Part shown: positions 1-7,804 of the stretch, one piece after another
Layout of the letters: each line of letters opens with the position of its first letter
Position numbering within the stretch: position 1 is the stretch's first letter
From: Azospirillum sp. RU38E
Lineage (GTDB): Bacteria; Pseudomonadota; Alphaproteobacteria; Azospirillales; Azospirillaceae
DNA: 64,000 nucleotides
Direction: 5' to 3'
Assembly (NCBI RefSeq): GCF_900188385.1
Contig: NZ_FZOI01000005.1
Span: 1-64,000, forward strand
Made by a program: the position numbers and the translations under genes
The notes under the pieces: model-generated
What the model was told of the DNA's origin: nothing
Database searches by the model: none
Seen by the model: only the letters and a program-made list of their open reading frames with translations

Positions 1-191
1 TGGGTGGGCAATTCCAGAACGCCATCCACCGGGGCGGCCCCGCCGATGACAAAACGCTCATTATGGGAGTAGTTCAGCACCACCCGACCCGGCTGAAAAA
101 TCCCCGTCACCAGATAGCGGTTACGCAGATCCGCCGTATTCGCCGCTTCCAGGCTGTCCGGATGCGTGGCGTGGAACGTCTTCTCAAACAT
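1..191 (-). CDS. kduI: 5-dehydro-4-deoxy-D-glucuronate isomerase, N-terminal part (runs off the window)
   Basis: Only the first 63 codons are present; the gene continues beyond base 1. The product would isomerise 5-dehydro-4-deoxyglucuronate to 3-deoxy-2,5-diketogluconate in the cytoplasm, a step in pectin and glycosaminoglycan uronate breakdown. The visible N-terminus follows the KduI pattern: HATHPDSLEAANTADLRNRY, then a YSHNERFVIGGAAPV segment matching the YSH-R-VGG-P block that I recall from E. coli KduI. The start at 191 is the first ATG of this frame. It is divergent from a kdgK-like kinase, which acts later in the same pathway, and that supports the call. The catalytic metal-binding part lies outside the window. 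Confidence 0.85.
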   Translation of the reverse strand, partial: MFEKTFHATHPDSLEAANTADLRNRYLVTGIFQPGRVVLNYSHNERFVIGGAAPVDGVLELPT

Positions 192-508
192 CAACTCTCT
201 CCCAATGCAGCGCGGGGCTGGGGTGCGGCGATAACCGCCCCCTTAAATTCCGCCACAATATGGTATAATCTCCCAATTTATGGAACTAAATAATGCCGTG
301 CCAGAGGGAGGGGGAAATCATGCCGGACAGGGTTGCCATCAATGGTGGGGTGGGGCGTTGTGATGGGCAGAAAGCCTCAATTGACACCGGTAACAGCGAC
401 GATTAAGCAGAGTGGAAATGCCCGCAACAGAGGCTTTGCGCCCCTGTTGCGCCCAGCCCCCTGAATATGGGGAAAAACCAGCAAAAGCAAAGGGTAAGGA
501 AACAGGAT
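192..508. promoter_or_regulatory. kduI-kdgK divergent intergenic region
   Basis: About 317 bases separate the divergent kduI and kdgK starts, and no gene is evident here. A TATAAT hexamer lies at 264-269 inside ATATGGTATAATC. The TGGTATA part resembles a half-site of the GntR-family UxuR/ExuR operators (TGGTATACCA), but the second half is imperfect. A TTGACA hexamer at 381-386 is followed 17 bases later by a weak TAAGCA and could be a -35 for kdgK. Both assignments are by eye. Confidence 0.35.
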
Positions 509-1528
509 ATGGCCGCACGCTTTGTGTTTTTCGGTGAGTTGCTGTTGCGCCTGTCCGCGCCGGGCCGGCAGATGTTTCTGCAAACCCCCGGATTTGAGGT
601 GAATGTCGGCGGGGCGGAGGCCAATGTCGCCGTTTCGCTGTCCCGCTTTGGGCATGAATGCGCCATGGTGGGCACCGTGCCCGACCATGCGCTGGGCGAG
701 GCGGCCATTGGCGAATTGCGCCGCCAGGGCGTGGATACGCGCGCGGTGCGCCGGGTGCCGGGGCGGATGGGGCTGTATTTCCTGGCCACCGGGGCTTTGT
801 CCCGCCCGTCGGAAATCATCTATGACCGGGTGGATACCGCCTTTGCCCTGGCCGATGCCGACCATTATGACTGGGCCGCCCTGGTGCAGGGGGCCGAGCG
901 GCTGCACCTGTCCGGCGTCACCCCGGCGGTGAGCGAGACGGCGGGGCGGGCCGCCCTGGCCGCCGCCAAGGCCGCCGTGGAAGCCGGGGTGAAGGTCTCC
1001 TTCGACTGTAATTACCGGCAGAAGCTGTGGGAAGCGCGCGGCACCGACGGCCGCGCCACCCTGCTGGAACTGGCGGGCCATGCCGATCTGCTGCTGGGCA
1101 ATCATCGGGATATCGCCTTGATGCTGCAAACCAGCTTCAACCAGCCCAGCACGGAAGAGAAGTTCCTGGCCGCCGCCGAAACCGCCTTCCAGGCGTTCCC
1201 CCGCCTGCAACGGCTGGCCTGCACCATCCGGTCGCATGAGTCGGTGGATTGCCAGGATCTGGCCGGCCAGATGATCAGCCGGGGCGGCGCACTGGTGCGC
1301 ACGCCGGTGCGCGCCATGTCCGGCATTGTGGACCGGATCGGCGGCGGCGATGCCTTTGCTGCCGGGCTGCTGCACGGCATCACCAGCGGCATGGACGATG
1401 CCACGGCGCTGGATTTCGCCGTCTGTGCCGCCTTGCTGAAACATTCCGTGCCGGGTGATGCCAATCTGGTCTCCGTCGGCGATGTGCAGGCGGTGATGGC
1501 GGGCGGCGGGCTGGATGTGAAGCGCTGA
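509..1528 (+). CDS. kdgK: PfkB-family sugar kinase, probable 2-dehydro-3-deoxygluconokinase
   Basis: A 339-residue ribokinase (PfkB) family protein that probably phosphorylates 2-dehydro-3-deoxygluconate with ATP, giving KDPG for the Entner-Doudoroff aldolase. GGAEANVA at residues 34-41 is the N-terminal substrate-binding glycine motif, and GGGDAF at 278-283 is the PfkB signature with the catalytic Asp at 281. I chose the ATG at 509 because AAGGA at 496-500 gives good Shine-Dalgarno spacing and PfkB homology begins a few residues later. A longer frame from 467 adds 14 residues of unlikely sequence. The divergent kduI makes KDG the most likely substrate. Other PfkB substrates such as fructose or ribose cannot be excluded by sequence alone. 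Confidence 0.82.
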   Translation: MAARFVFFGELLLRLSAPGRQMFLQTPGFEVNVGGAEANVAVSLSRFGHECAMVGTVPDHALGEAAIGELRRQGVDTRAVRRVPGRMGLYFLATGALSRPSEIIYDRVDTAFALADADHYDWAALVQGAERLHLSGVTPAVSETAGRAALAAAKAAVEAGVKVSFDCNYRQKLWEARGTDGRATLLELAGHADLLLGNHRDIALMLQTSFNQPSTEEKFLAAAETAFQAFPRLQRLACTIRSHESVDCQDLAGQMISRGGALVRTPVRAMSGIVDRIGGGDAFAAGLLHGITSGMDDATALDFAVCAALLKHSVPGDANLVSVGDVQAVMAGGGLDVKR

Positions 1529-1612
1529 TCGCCTGCCCTGCCCTGCCCGAGCCCCCAACGCAACACTACGCAACATTTCAGCCGCTGATGGTGCGTAGCC
1601 GCCCGGCCCCGA

Positions 1613-2614
1613 TCAGTACCGGGGACGGGTGGCGGGGCGGTAAATGTTCAGCTCCTCCCCCGCCGTGCGGGCCAGCCAGGGGTTCATGCGCGCCTCCCCC
1701 CCGGCGGGAAAGGGCACCAGCCGTTCATCAACATCATCGGTCAGTTGCAGCATGGCCCGCAACCGATAGACCAGCAGACGCACCGGCGGGCGCACAGCCC
1801 GGCAGGCCGATGGCAACATCACCCCGGCCGGGCGGACCGGCACCGGGCGGCGCGGCTGACGGGCGGCCGGATCGGCGACGGCAACCGGCGCCGCCGGGGC
1901 ACCCGTCACGGTGGCGGTGGCAGTGGCGGGGGGTGCCTCCCCCGGCGATGCCGGGGCGGCGGGGTCCGGATCGGGCGTTTCCGCCACCGGGTCCGGGGGG
2001 AGATCGGCCACCGGGGCGCTGGCCGCCGGGGACCGGGTATCAGAAGTCTGGGACCGGGGCCGCCGGGGCACAGGGCGACGGATAGGACGGCGTTCCGGTT
2101 CAGGCTGACATTCCTTGGCCACCAGCAGCGGCCCACCCAGTTCCAGCCGTTGCGCCGCCCAGAGGATGGCGCGGATATTGCCGGCATTGATGGCCCGCGA
2201 CAGCCCTTCCACCACGGCATGACGCATGGCGACGAACCGGCTGTCGCTTTCCCGGCGCAGCATTTCCCGTTCCGCCGCGATGCGACGGCGCAGACCGGGG
2301 GAGCGCTGCAGCGCCCGCCAGATGGTGCTGCGCGACAGGGTGAAATGGCGCGCCACCTCTGTCACCGTCACGCCGGACGCCAGATAATAGGCGATGCGCG
2401 CCCATTGTTCATCGGTACGGCTGCGGTTGTTCAGCCCCTCGGTGAACATATGTTCATAGGCATATTCAACATCATCCCCATTGCGCCACGCCTCCTTATC
2501 CTCCGACCCGCGCCACCAGGCCTCCCGCTGTTCATCCTTGGGCAGGGCGGCATAGGCGGGATCCAACTGGGCCGGGTCCAGGGAATGGGTGGTGGGCTTG
2601 ACGTCGCGCGGCAT
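1613..2614 (-). CDS. Helix-turn-helix protein with long Pro/Ala-rich linker, function unknown
   Basis: A 333-residue protein in three parts. Residues about 60-130 carry a resolvase or terminase-small-subunit-like helix-turn-helix (GVTVTEVARHFTLSRSTIWR), followed by a basic helical region to about 170. Residues about 175-270 are a low-complexity Pro/Ala/Thr linker containing PEP, PDP and PAP runs. The C-terminal 60 residues contain a short hydrophobic stretch (RLLVYRLRAMLQL). The HTH suggests DNA binding, but no catalytic domain is visible. No operon partner is close: the convergent kdgK ends about 85 bases away and a ParDE pair is divergent upstream. It may be a phage- or plasmid-derived regulator. 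The start at 2614 is the first ATG and fits the coding pattern. Confidence 0.6.
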   Translation of the reverse strand: MPRDVKPTTHSLDPAQLDPAYAALPKDEQREAWWRGSEDKEAWRNGDDVEYAYEHMFTEGLNNRSRTDEQWARIAYYLASGVTVTEVARHFTLSRSTIWRALQRSPGLRRRIAAEREMLRRESDSRFVAMRHAVVEGLSRAINAGNIRAILWAAQRLELGGPLLVAKECQPEPERRPIRRPVPRRPRSQTSDTRSPAASAPVADLPPDPVAETPDPDPAAPASPGEAPPATATATVTGAPAAPVAVADPAARQPRRPVPVRPAGVMLPSACRAVRPPVRLLVYRLRAMLQLTDDVDERLVPFPAGGEARMNPWLARTAGEELNIYRPATRPRY

Positions 2615-2744
2615 GGGAGGCTCCGGGGTGATGGGGTGGGGTATTTATTCCTATCATGGTTGAGGGTGGCGGGCAAGATGGGGTGGACGGGGCGCGGGGA
2701 TTGGAGTAATTTTTGCTACTTGGTGTTACCAGGAAGCCCCCGCC

Positions 2745-3005
2745 ATGCCGGATATTCAGAAAATCAGCATTGCCGTGACCAGCGACCAACTGGCCGCCAT
2801 GCGCGAGGCGGTGGAAACCGGTGATTATGCCACCACCAGCGAAGTGGTGCGAGAGGCCGTGCGGGACTGGCAGCTGAAGCGCGCCCAGCGGCAAGAGGAA
2901 CTGGCCCGGCTGCGCCATGCCTGGAATGAGGGCAAGGAGAGTGGTGGAACAGCGGCATTTGACATAGAGCGCACCATTGCCGCCGCGAAGGCACGGGGGC
3001 GGTAA
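2745..3005 (+). CDS. parD: ParD-type antitoxin
   Basis: An 86-residue antitoxin of a type II toxin-antitoxin pair. The N-terminus is ribbon-helix-helix (KISIAVTSDQLAAMREAV, then TTSEVVREAVRDWQ), the DNA-binding fold by which ParD proteins repress their own promoter. The charged C-terminal tail from about residue 55 would wrap the toxin. It ends three bases before the toxin start, so the two are co-transcribed and probably translationally coupled. The AT-richer stretch just upstream (about 2700-2730) is the likely autoregulated promoter. The family call is strong; activity is inferred. Confidence 0.88.
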   Translation: MPDIQKISIAVTSDQLAAMREAVETGDYATTSEVVREAVRDWQLKRAQRQEELARLRHAWNEGKESGGTAAFDIERTIAAAKARGR

Positions 3006-3008
3006 GGC

Positions 3009-3323
3009 ATGGTGCGCCTGATCCGCACGGCGGCGGCGGAAGCCGATCTACAGGATATCTGGCTCGTGATCGCCGCAGATAACCCGGATGCCGCAACGTC
3101 GATGCTGCGGCGGCAGGGTAAAAGGATTGAGCGGCTGGCACAGTTCCCCCGTTTGGGCAACCGCCGGCCTGATATCGCCCCATCTGCCCGCGCCCTGGTG
3201 GAAGGTCCGTATCTGATCCTGTTCGAAACCGAACCAGATACGGACGAGGGACCTGTTGAGTGGGTGGAAATTGTGCGTGTGATGGATACACGGCGAAATC
3301 TGCAGGGGATCAATTGGGCTTGA
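3009..3323 (+). CDS. parE: ParE/RelE-superfamily toxin
   Basis: A 104-residue protein of the RelE/ParE fold: AAAEADLQDIWLVIAADNPDA, then RIERLAQFPRLGNRRPD and a C-terminal strand pair ending VEIVRVMDTRRN. These blocks are typical of ParE, which poisons DNA gyrase, and residues such as RELE histidines are not seen, so ParE is preferred to a ribosome-dependent RelE. It follows parD by three bases with GGTAAGG just before the start. The pair may stabilise this accessory segment. Confidence 0.87.
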   Translation: MVRLIRTAAAEADLQDIWLVIAADNPDAATSMLRRQGKRIERLAQFPRLGNRRPDIAPSARALVEGPYLILFETEPDTDEGPVEWVEIVRVMDTRRNLQGINWA

Positions 3324-3405
3324 TCATGATCCGCGATTGGCGCAGCTGGGCCATATTGGTTGCAGTGGGATGCAATGGTACACTCCCGCCAAACATGGGG
3401 GACAC

Positions 3406-3975
3406 ATGCCGCTCTATCGGGATGATCAGGGGACCATTTACCATTCACACCGCGCCGACCTGACGGGGGAGGCTGTGCGGCCCAGCCCGGTGCAGATGCC
3501 GGAGGAGGCGTGGCTGCGTGTGGCACAGGTGCGGCCGGGCTGGATTGGGCTGTTGCCCAAGGTGGCAACGGGGCTGTTTGTGCTGTCATTCCTGTTACTG
3601 GCGGGCGTCGCGCCGGCATGGCTGCTGGCCGGGCCGGAAGTGGCGGCGGCGCTGCTGGGCGGTATCTGGTTGCTGTTGAACGCCCTTTACTTTCCCCTGT
3701 TGCAACGGGCCTGCACACAGGTGCCGATGAACCGGCCATTGCGCCTGATCCTGCCGCAGCCGCGCGGATTGACGGCCCTGGAATTGCTGCGCCCCTGGTC
3801 TGGGCTGGCCCCGCTGTCGGCGGTGCTGCTGATGCAGATCGGCAGGCCGGTGCTGGTGGATATCCAACCCTGGTTGATCGCCCTGCTGGTGCCGCTGGCC
3901 CTGGCCATGCTGTTCAGTAATATCCGGTTCATTCGCCGGCTGCGACGGGCGGCGGGTGGGGTGAGGGCGGCATAG
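3406..3975 (+). CDS. Small membrane protein, function unknown
   Basis: A 189-residue protein if started at the ATG at 3406, which has a GGGG stretch just upstream. A longer frame from 3337 adds 23 residues that do not look coding. The first 45 residues are soluble (LYRDDQGTIYHSHRADLTGE). Four hydrophobic segments follow at about 55-80, 85-105, 130-145 and 150-170, and the C-terminus is a basic RRLRRAAGG tail on the presumed cytoplasmic side. No family was recognised. It is 82 bases downstream of parE on the same strand but has no evident functional link to it. Confidence 0.6.
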   Translation: MPLYRDDQGTIYHSHRADLTGEAVRPSPVQMPEEAWLRVAQVRPGWIGLLPKVATGLFVLSFLLLAGVAPAWLLAGPEVAAALLGGIWLLLNALYFPLLQRACTQVPMNRPLRLILPQPRGLTALELLRPWSGLAPLSAVLLMQIGRPVLVDIQPWLIALLVPLALAMLFSNIRFIRRLRRAAGGVRAA

Positions 3976-4098
3976 GCTGGACCGGTGAAGGCTTTTGCGC
4001 CAGAGTGACGGCAGGTGAGCGGCGAAGGGCAATGCCATGGGCGTGCTTGGGGTCGGGATCAGATGGCGTTCACAGGGCCATCAGGGTAATTTAAGTCC

Positions 4099-4257
4099 AT
4101 GAAAGAACAACGCACCGCCCTTCGCCGGGCGACGAACGCGGGCTATGCGGTCAATGACGGGGCGCTTGATCCCGCCGAGGTTCTTTCCGCCATGATCGAG
4201 AGCTTTGGCGGGCGCGAAGATAAGCTGGCGGCGCTTATCCTCGCCTATATCAGCTGA
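4099..4257 (+). CDS. Possible small protein, 52 residues
   Basis: A short reading frame (start MKEQRTALRRATNAGYAVND, end LAALILAYIS) with coding-like composition: a basic N-terminus and an amphipathic C-terminal helix. An in-frame stop at 4087-4089 rules out a longer version. No clear Shine-Dalgarno precedes it, and the region upstream holds no recognisable gene. It could be a genuine small protein or a fragment of a decayed gene next to the foreign-looking segment that follows. Confidence 0.35.
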   Translation: MKEQRTALRRATNAGYAVNDGALDPAEVLSAMIESFGGREDKLAALILAYIS

Positions 4258-4339
4258 ACAAAGGCCTGCTATCATCATAGCCGCCAAAAGCAAGCCCTCA
4301 ACAGATTGGTATTAGTTTAATTTATACCCAAAATGGGGA

Positions 4340-5008
4340 TTAGGACATAGATACCGACCAAGAGCCATTAGAATTCAATGTAACATTTGCCGTTGCGTAT
4401 CCATGGCTAAAATCACACATCGCCGCTCCAACTGATGAAGCAGTAAAATATATTACTGTTCCAGGCATAAAAGAACCAATTGCAATATAATATTTTTGAA
4501 TTGGCTGTATATCTATATTTTGTAACTGTTCAGCGGCAACAAAATTTGACATTAATATCCGCCCATTCACGTAAGAAGCGGAACCAACATTGAAATACTC
4601 GGAAATATTATAACTTGGCGTTACAATCCGGAATGAGCCGGGCTGCACACCCTGGGTGAAAGCAGGTGTTGTCAGCGACAGGGGAGAGGTGTTCATTTTC
4701 GTCGTGTCCGGTGGAGAACTGCCCCCGGAGGACGCGAGCGAAATAGGTTGCACCACAATATTGCCGCCGGAAACCTGGCCGATCATCGGCGATCGCGACT
4801 GAGCCTGCTGAGCACCCGCATAGTATTGGGCGTTGACCATAAATGTCACCACGTTACCCGTTGTGGAATATGGCGCAACCGCAGACTCGGCAATACTATT
4901 CGAATATACAGGAACCCCACCTGTATAGATAGATGGCTGCTGAAATAAATAAATACTCTGCATTGCCGAAGATTGGTTTACCACATTGATTGTAAAAATA
5001 TTTGACAT
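4340..5008 (-). CDS. AT-rich orphan gene, hypothetical protein
   Basis: A 222-residue protein started at the ATG at 5008, which has GGGAGG about six bases upstream; earlier in-frame ATGs lack such a site. It is rich in Ser, Asn, Gln, Thr, Val and Tyr, with almost no Cys and few charges (MSNIFTINVVNQSSAMQSIY at the start, NVTLNSNGSWSVSMS at the end). That composition suggests a beta-rich, possibly secreted or surface protein, although no signal peptide is visible. Base composition is clearly more AT-rich than every neighbour and the codons are unlike the GC3-rich host pattern, so recent horizontal acquisition is likely. An IS5-like remnant directly upstream supports that. No function can be assigned. 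Confidence 0.62.
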   Translation of the reverse strand: MSNIFTINVVNQSSAMQSIYLFQQPSIYTGGVPVYSNSIAESAVAPYSTTGNVVTFMVNAQYYAGAQQAQSRSPMIGQVSGGNIVVQPISLASSGGSSPPDTTKMNTSPLSLTTPAFTQGVQPGSFRIVTPSYNISEYFNVGSASYVNGRILMSNFVAAEQLQNIDIQPIQKYYIAIGSFMPGTVIYFTASSVGAAMCDFSHGYATANVTLNSNGSWSVSMS

Positions 5009-5159
5009 AACACCCTCCCAACCGTTAATTTGGCCGATCCCATGACAATTTGGTTGCCGAGATTCGAATATATACCACCTTTGAATGAATGTGCACCATA
5101 AAATGTGCATAAAATTTATTAAAAATAGAGTCCGTCAGAAATGTCTGGTTTTGATCGCA

Positions 5160-5288
5160 TATAGGGGAGTATGGGCTGATTGACGCGCGCTTGAGGATGT
5201 TGCGCGCCTGTCGATTGAGATTTTCCCAAACCTCGGCGACGCGTCGGTTGCAGTTGAGCCATGGGGCGGCAGCGCCCGTTGTTGCCAC
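5160..5288 (-). pseudogene. IS5-family-like transposase C-terminal remnant
   Basis: The minus-strand frame reads APWLNCNRRVAEVWENLNRQ and then ARNILKRASI. This resembles the conserved end of IS5/IS427-group DDE transposases (WLNR-RRLAKDWE-LNR-A-FLRLASI). The rest of the transposase is absent: upstream sequence has no matching frame and the reading continues into unrelated AT-rich DNA. A perfect palindrome GAATTGCGCAATTC lies at 5310-5323. I read this as a decayed insertion-sequence fragment bordering the AT-rich gene. The identification rests on a short motif and memory of the family. Confidence 0.5.
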
Positions 5289-5375
5289 TTTAAGTTACAC
5301 AATATGCAAGAATTGCGCAATTCGCTAGTGGGGTGCTGCCACTGCGACGAGGCCACCGACAGGTCGGGAGCTTGG

Positions 5376-5409
5376 CCCCTGGATCCCGGCTTTCGCCGGG
5401 ATCCAGGGG
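5376..5409. repeat. Short palindromic copy of the GCGAAAGC repeat family
   Basis: CCCCTGGATCCCGG and its inverse complement CCGGGATCCAGGGG flank CTTTCG. It is one condensed arm of the about 90-bp double palindrome found seven more times in the window. It lies just beyond the 3' end of the methylmalonyl-CoA mutase gene and may act as its terminator. The rest of 5009-5375 is AT-rich DNA with the IS remnant and no other gene. Confidence 0.75.
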
Positions 5410-5464
5410 GATGAGAGACGCGGTAGGTGGGTAGGCGAGAGGGGCCGAAGCCCCCCGCCGCCCC

Positions 5465-7618
5465 TTACTCCCCGCGCTTGGCCTTGATCATCTCCATGAT
5501 CTCCGCCGCCGCCTTGGGGATGTTGGTGCCCGGCCCGTAGATGGCCGCCGCACCCGCGTTCAGCAGGAAATCATAATCCTGGGGCGGGATGACGCCGCCG
5601 CAGACGATCAGGATGTCGCCGGCACCCTGTTCCTTCAAGGCGGCGGCCAGTTGCGGCACCAGGGTCTTGTGACCCGCCGCAAGGCTGGAGACACCGACGA
5701 CATGCACGTCGTTTTCAATGGCCTGGCGAGCGGCTTCCTCCGGCGTCTGGAACAGGGCCCCCACATCGACGTCAAAGCCGATATCGGCAAAGGCGGTGGC
5801 GATGACCTTGGCGCCCCGGTCGTGCCCGTCCTGGCCCATCTTCACCACCAGCATACGCGGGCGACGGCCTTCGGCCTCGGCGAAGGCTTCCACATCCTGC
5901 TGGATGCGTTTGAAGCCCTCGTCGCCCTCGTAAGCGGCACCATAGACGCCGGAGACGGAGCGGATCACGGCGCGGTGACGGGTGAAAACCTCTTCCATGG
6001 CGTCAGAAATCTCCCCCACGGTGGCGCGGGCGCGGGCGGCATCCACGGCCAGCGCCAGCAGGTTGCCGGATTTCTCGGCCGCCGCCTTGGTCAAGGCGGC
6101 CAGGGTTTCGCGGACCTTGGCATCGTCGCGGGTGGCGCGGATGCGGTGCAGCAGGGCGACCTGGGCCTCGCGCACGGCGGTGTTGTCGATGTCGAGAACG
6201 TCCACCTTTTCCGGGTTCTGCGGGCGGTACTTGTTGACGCCGACAATGACTTCCTCGCCCCGGTCGATGCGGGCCTGACGCCGGGCGGCGGCTTCCTCGA
6301 TCATCAGTTTGGGCAGGCCGCTTTCCACGGCCTTGGTCATGCCGCCCATTTCCTCCACTTGGATAATCAGCTTTTCCGCCGCTTCGGCCAGGGAGGATGT
6401 CAGGTGTTCCACGTAATAGGAACCGCCCAGCGGATCGACCACATGAGGAATGCGGGTTTCCTCCGCGATGATCAACTGGGTGTTGCGGGCGATGCGGGCG
6501 CTGAACGGGGTGGGCAGGCCCAACGCCTCGTCAAAGGAATTGGTGTGCAGGGACTGGGTGCCGCCCATGATGGCGGCCATCGCCTCAATCGTCGTGCGGA
6601 TGACGTTGTTATAGGGGTCTTGCTCCGTCAGTGAGACGCCCGAGGTCTGGCAATGGGTGCGCAGCGCCAGGGAGCGGGCATCCTTAGGCGCGAAATGCTT
6701 GTCCATCAGCTTGGCCCAGAGCAGGCGGGCGGCGCGCAGCTTCGCCACCTCCATAAAGAAATCCATGCCGATGGCGAAGAAGAAGGACAGGCGCGGGGCG
6801 AACTTGTCCACGTTCAGGCCCTTGGCCAGGGCGGCGCGGACATATTCCAGCCCATCGGCCAGGGTGAAGGCCAGTTCCTGCACCGCCGTGGCCCCGGCTT
6901 CCTGCATGTGATAGCCGGAAATGGAGATGGAGTTGAACTTGGGCATATGATTCGCGGTGTATTCGATAATGTCCGCGATGATCCGCATACTGGGTTCGGG
7001 CGGGTAGATATAGGTGTTGCGGACCATGAACTCCTTCAGAATGTCATTCTGAATGGTGCCGGAGAGCTTCTCCGTCGGCACGCCCTGTTCCTCACCGGCC
7101 ACGATATACATGGCCAGGATGGGCAGCACGGCGCCGTTCATGGTCATGGAGACGGACATCTTATCCAGCGGGATGCCGTCGAAGAGGATTTTCATATCCT
7201 CCACCGAGTCAATCGCCACGCCGGCCTTGCCGACATCGCCCACCACGCGGGGATGGTCGCTGTCATAGCCGCGATGGGTGGCCAGATCGAAGGCCACCGA
7301 CAGGCCCATCTGGCCGGCGGCGAGGTTGGCGCGGTAGAAGCGGTTGGACTCTTCCGCCGTGGAGAAACCCGCATACTGGCGGATGGTCCAGGGCTTCACC
7401 GCATACATGGTGGCGCGGGGGCCACGGGTGAAGGGCGCGAAACCCGGCAGGGTGCCGGTGGTTTCCAAGCCTTCGAGGTCTTCGGCGGTGTAGAGCGGCT
7501 TGACCGACAAGCCCTCCGCCGTGGTGCGGGTGAGGTCGGAGAGAGACGCACCGGCCCCCACATCCTTGGCGGCAAGGGCTTCCCAGTCGGCGAGGGATTT
7601 GGTGGGGAACTGGGTCAT
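5465..7618 (-). CDS. scpA: Methylmalonyl-CoA mutase, large (catalytic) subunit type
   Basis: A 717-residue adenosylcobalamin enzyme that interconverts (R)-methylmalonyl-CoA and succinyl-CoA, the last step of propionyl-CoA assimilation. The N-terminal substrate barrel contains [18 protein letters not shown] and [19 protein letters not shown]. The C-terminal B12 domain has DGHDRG at 597-602, where His599 is the lower axial cobalt ligand, and a downstream GG motif (CGGVIPPQD). The length matches the single-chain ScpA/large-subunit form, and no small-subunit gene is adjacent. It lies downstream of pccA and pccB on the same strand but is separated from them by palindromic repeats. A methylmalonyl-CoA epimerase is not in the window. 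Confidence 0.95.
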   Translation of the reverse strand: MTQFPTKSLADWEALAAKDVGAGASLSDLTRTTAEGLSVKPLYTAEDLEGLETTGTLPGFAPFTRGPRATMYAVKPWTIRQYAGFSTAEESNRFYRANLAAGQMGLSVAFDLATHRGYDSDHPRVVGDVGKAGVAIDSVEDMKILFDGIPLDKMSVSMTMNGAVLPILAMYIVAGEEQGVPTEKLSGTIQNDILKEFMVRNTYIYPPEPSMRIIADIIEYTANHMPKFNSISISGYHMQEAGATAVQELAFTLADGLEYVRAALAKGLNVDKFAPRLSFFFAIGMDFFMEVAKLRAARLLWAKLMDKHFAPKDARSLALRTHCQTSGVSLTEQDPYNNVIRTTIEAMAAIMGGTQSLHTNSFDEALGLPTPFSARIARNTQLIIAEETRIPHVVDPLGGSYYVEHLTSSLAEAAEKLIIQVEEMGGMTKAVESGLPKLMIEEAAARRQARIDRGEEVIVGVNKYRPQNPEKVDVLDIDNTAVREAQVALLHRIRATRDDAKVRETLAALTKAAAEKSGNLLALAVDAARARATVGEISDAMEEVFTRHRAVIRSVSGVYGAAYEGDEGFKRIQQDVEAFAEAEGRRPRMLVVKMGQDGHDRGAKVIATAFADIGFDVDVGALFQTPEEAARQAIENDVHVVGVSSLAAGHKTLVPQLAAALKEQGAGDILIVCGGVIPPQDYDFLLNAGAAAIYGPGTNIPKAAAEIMEMIKAKRGE

Positions 7619-7666
7619 GGGGGGTCTCCGGGGGAGGGGGTGCTACCGTTGACTTCTAACTCTACG

Positions 7667-7756
7667 TGCCTCCCCCGCGAAAGCGGGGGTCCAGGGGCCG
7701 CTTGAAATAACGGTCGGGCCTGTGGCCCCTGGATCCCCGCTTTCGCGGGGAAGGCA
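7667..7756. repeat. About 90-bp double-palindrome intergenic repeat
   Basis: TGCCTCCCCCGCGAAAGCGG begins the left arm, and the right arm is its near inverse complement ending CGCGGGGAAGGCA. Each arm is itself a hairpin with a GAAA or TTTC turn, followed by TCCAGGGGCC or GGCCCCTGGA. A spacer of about 25 bases separates the arms. It fills most of the pccA-scpA gap. Confidence 0.85.
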
Positions 7757-7804
7757 GGTTGGGTGGGGCGGGGGTGGATAAGAAAAATTCGTCCCCGTTC
7801 ACTC

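Noticed and set aside
377-1576. A 399-codon open frame on the minus strand
   Set aside because: It is antisense to the kdgK-like kinase and has no domain pattern.
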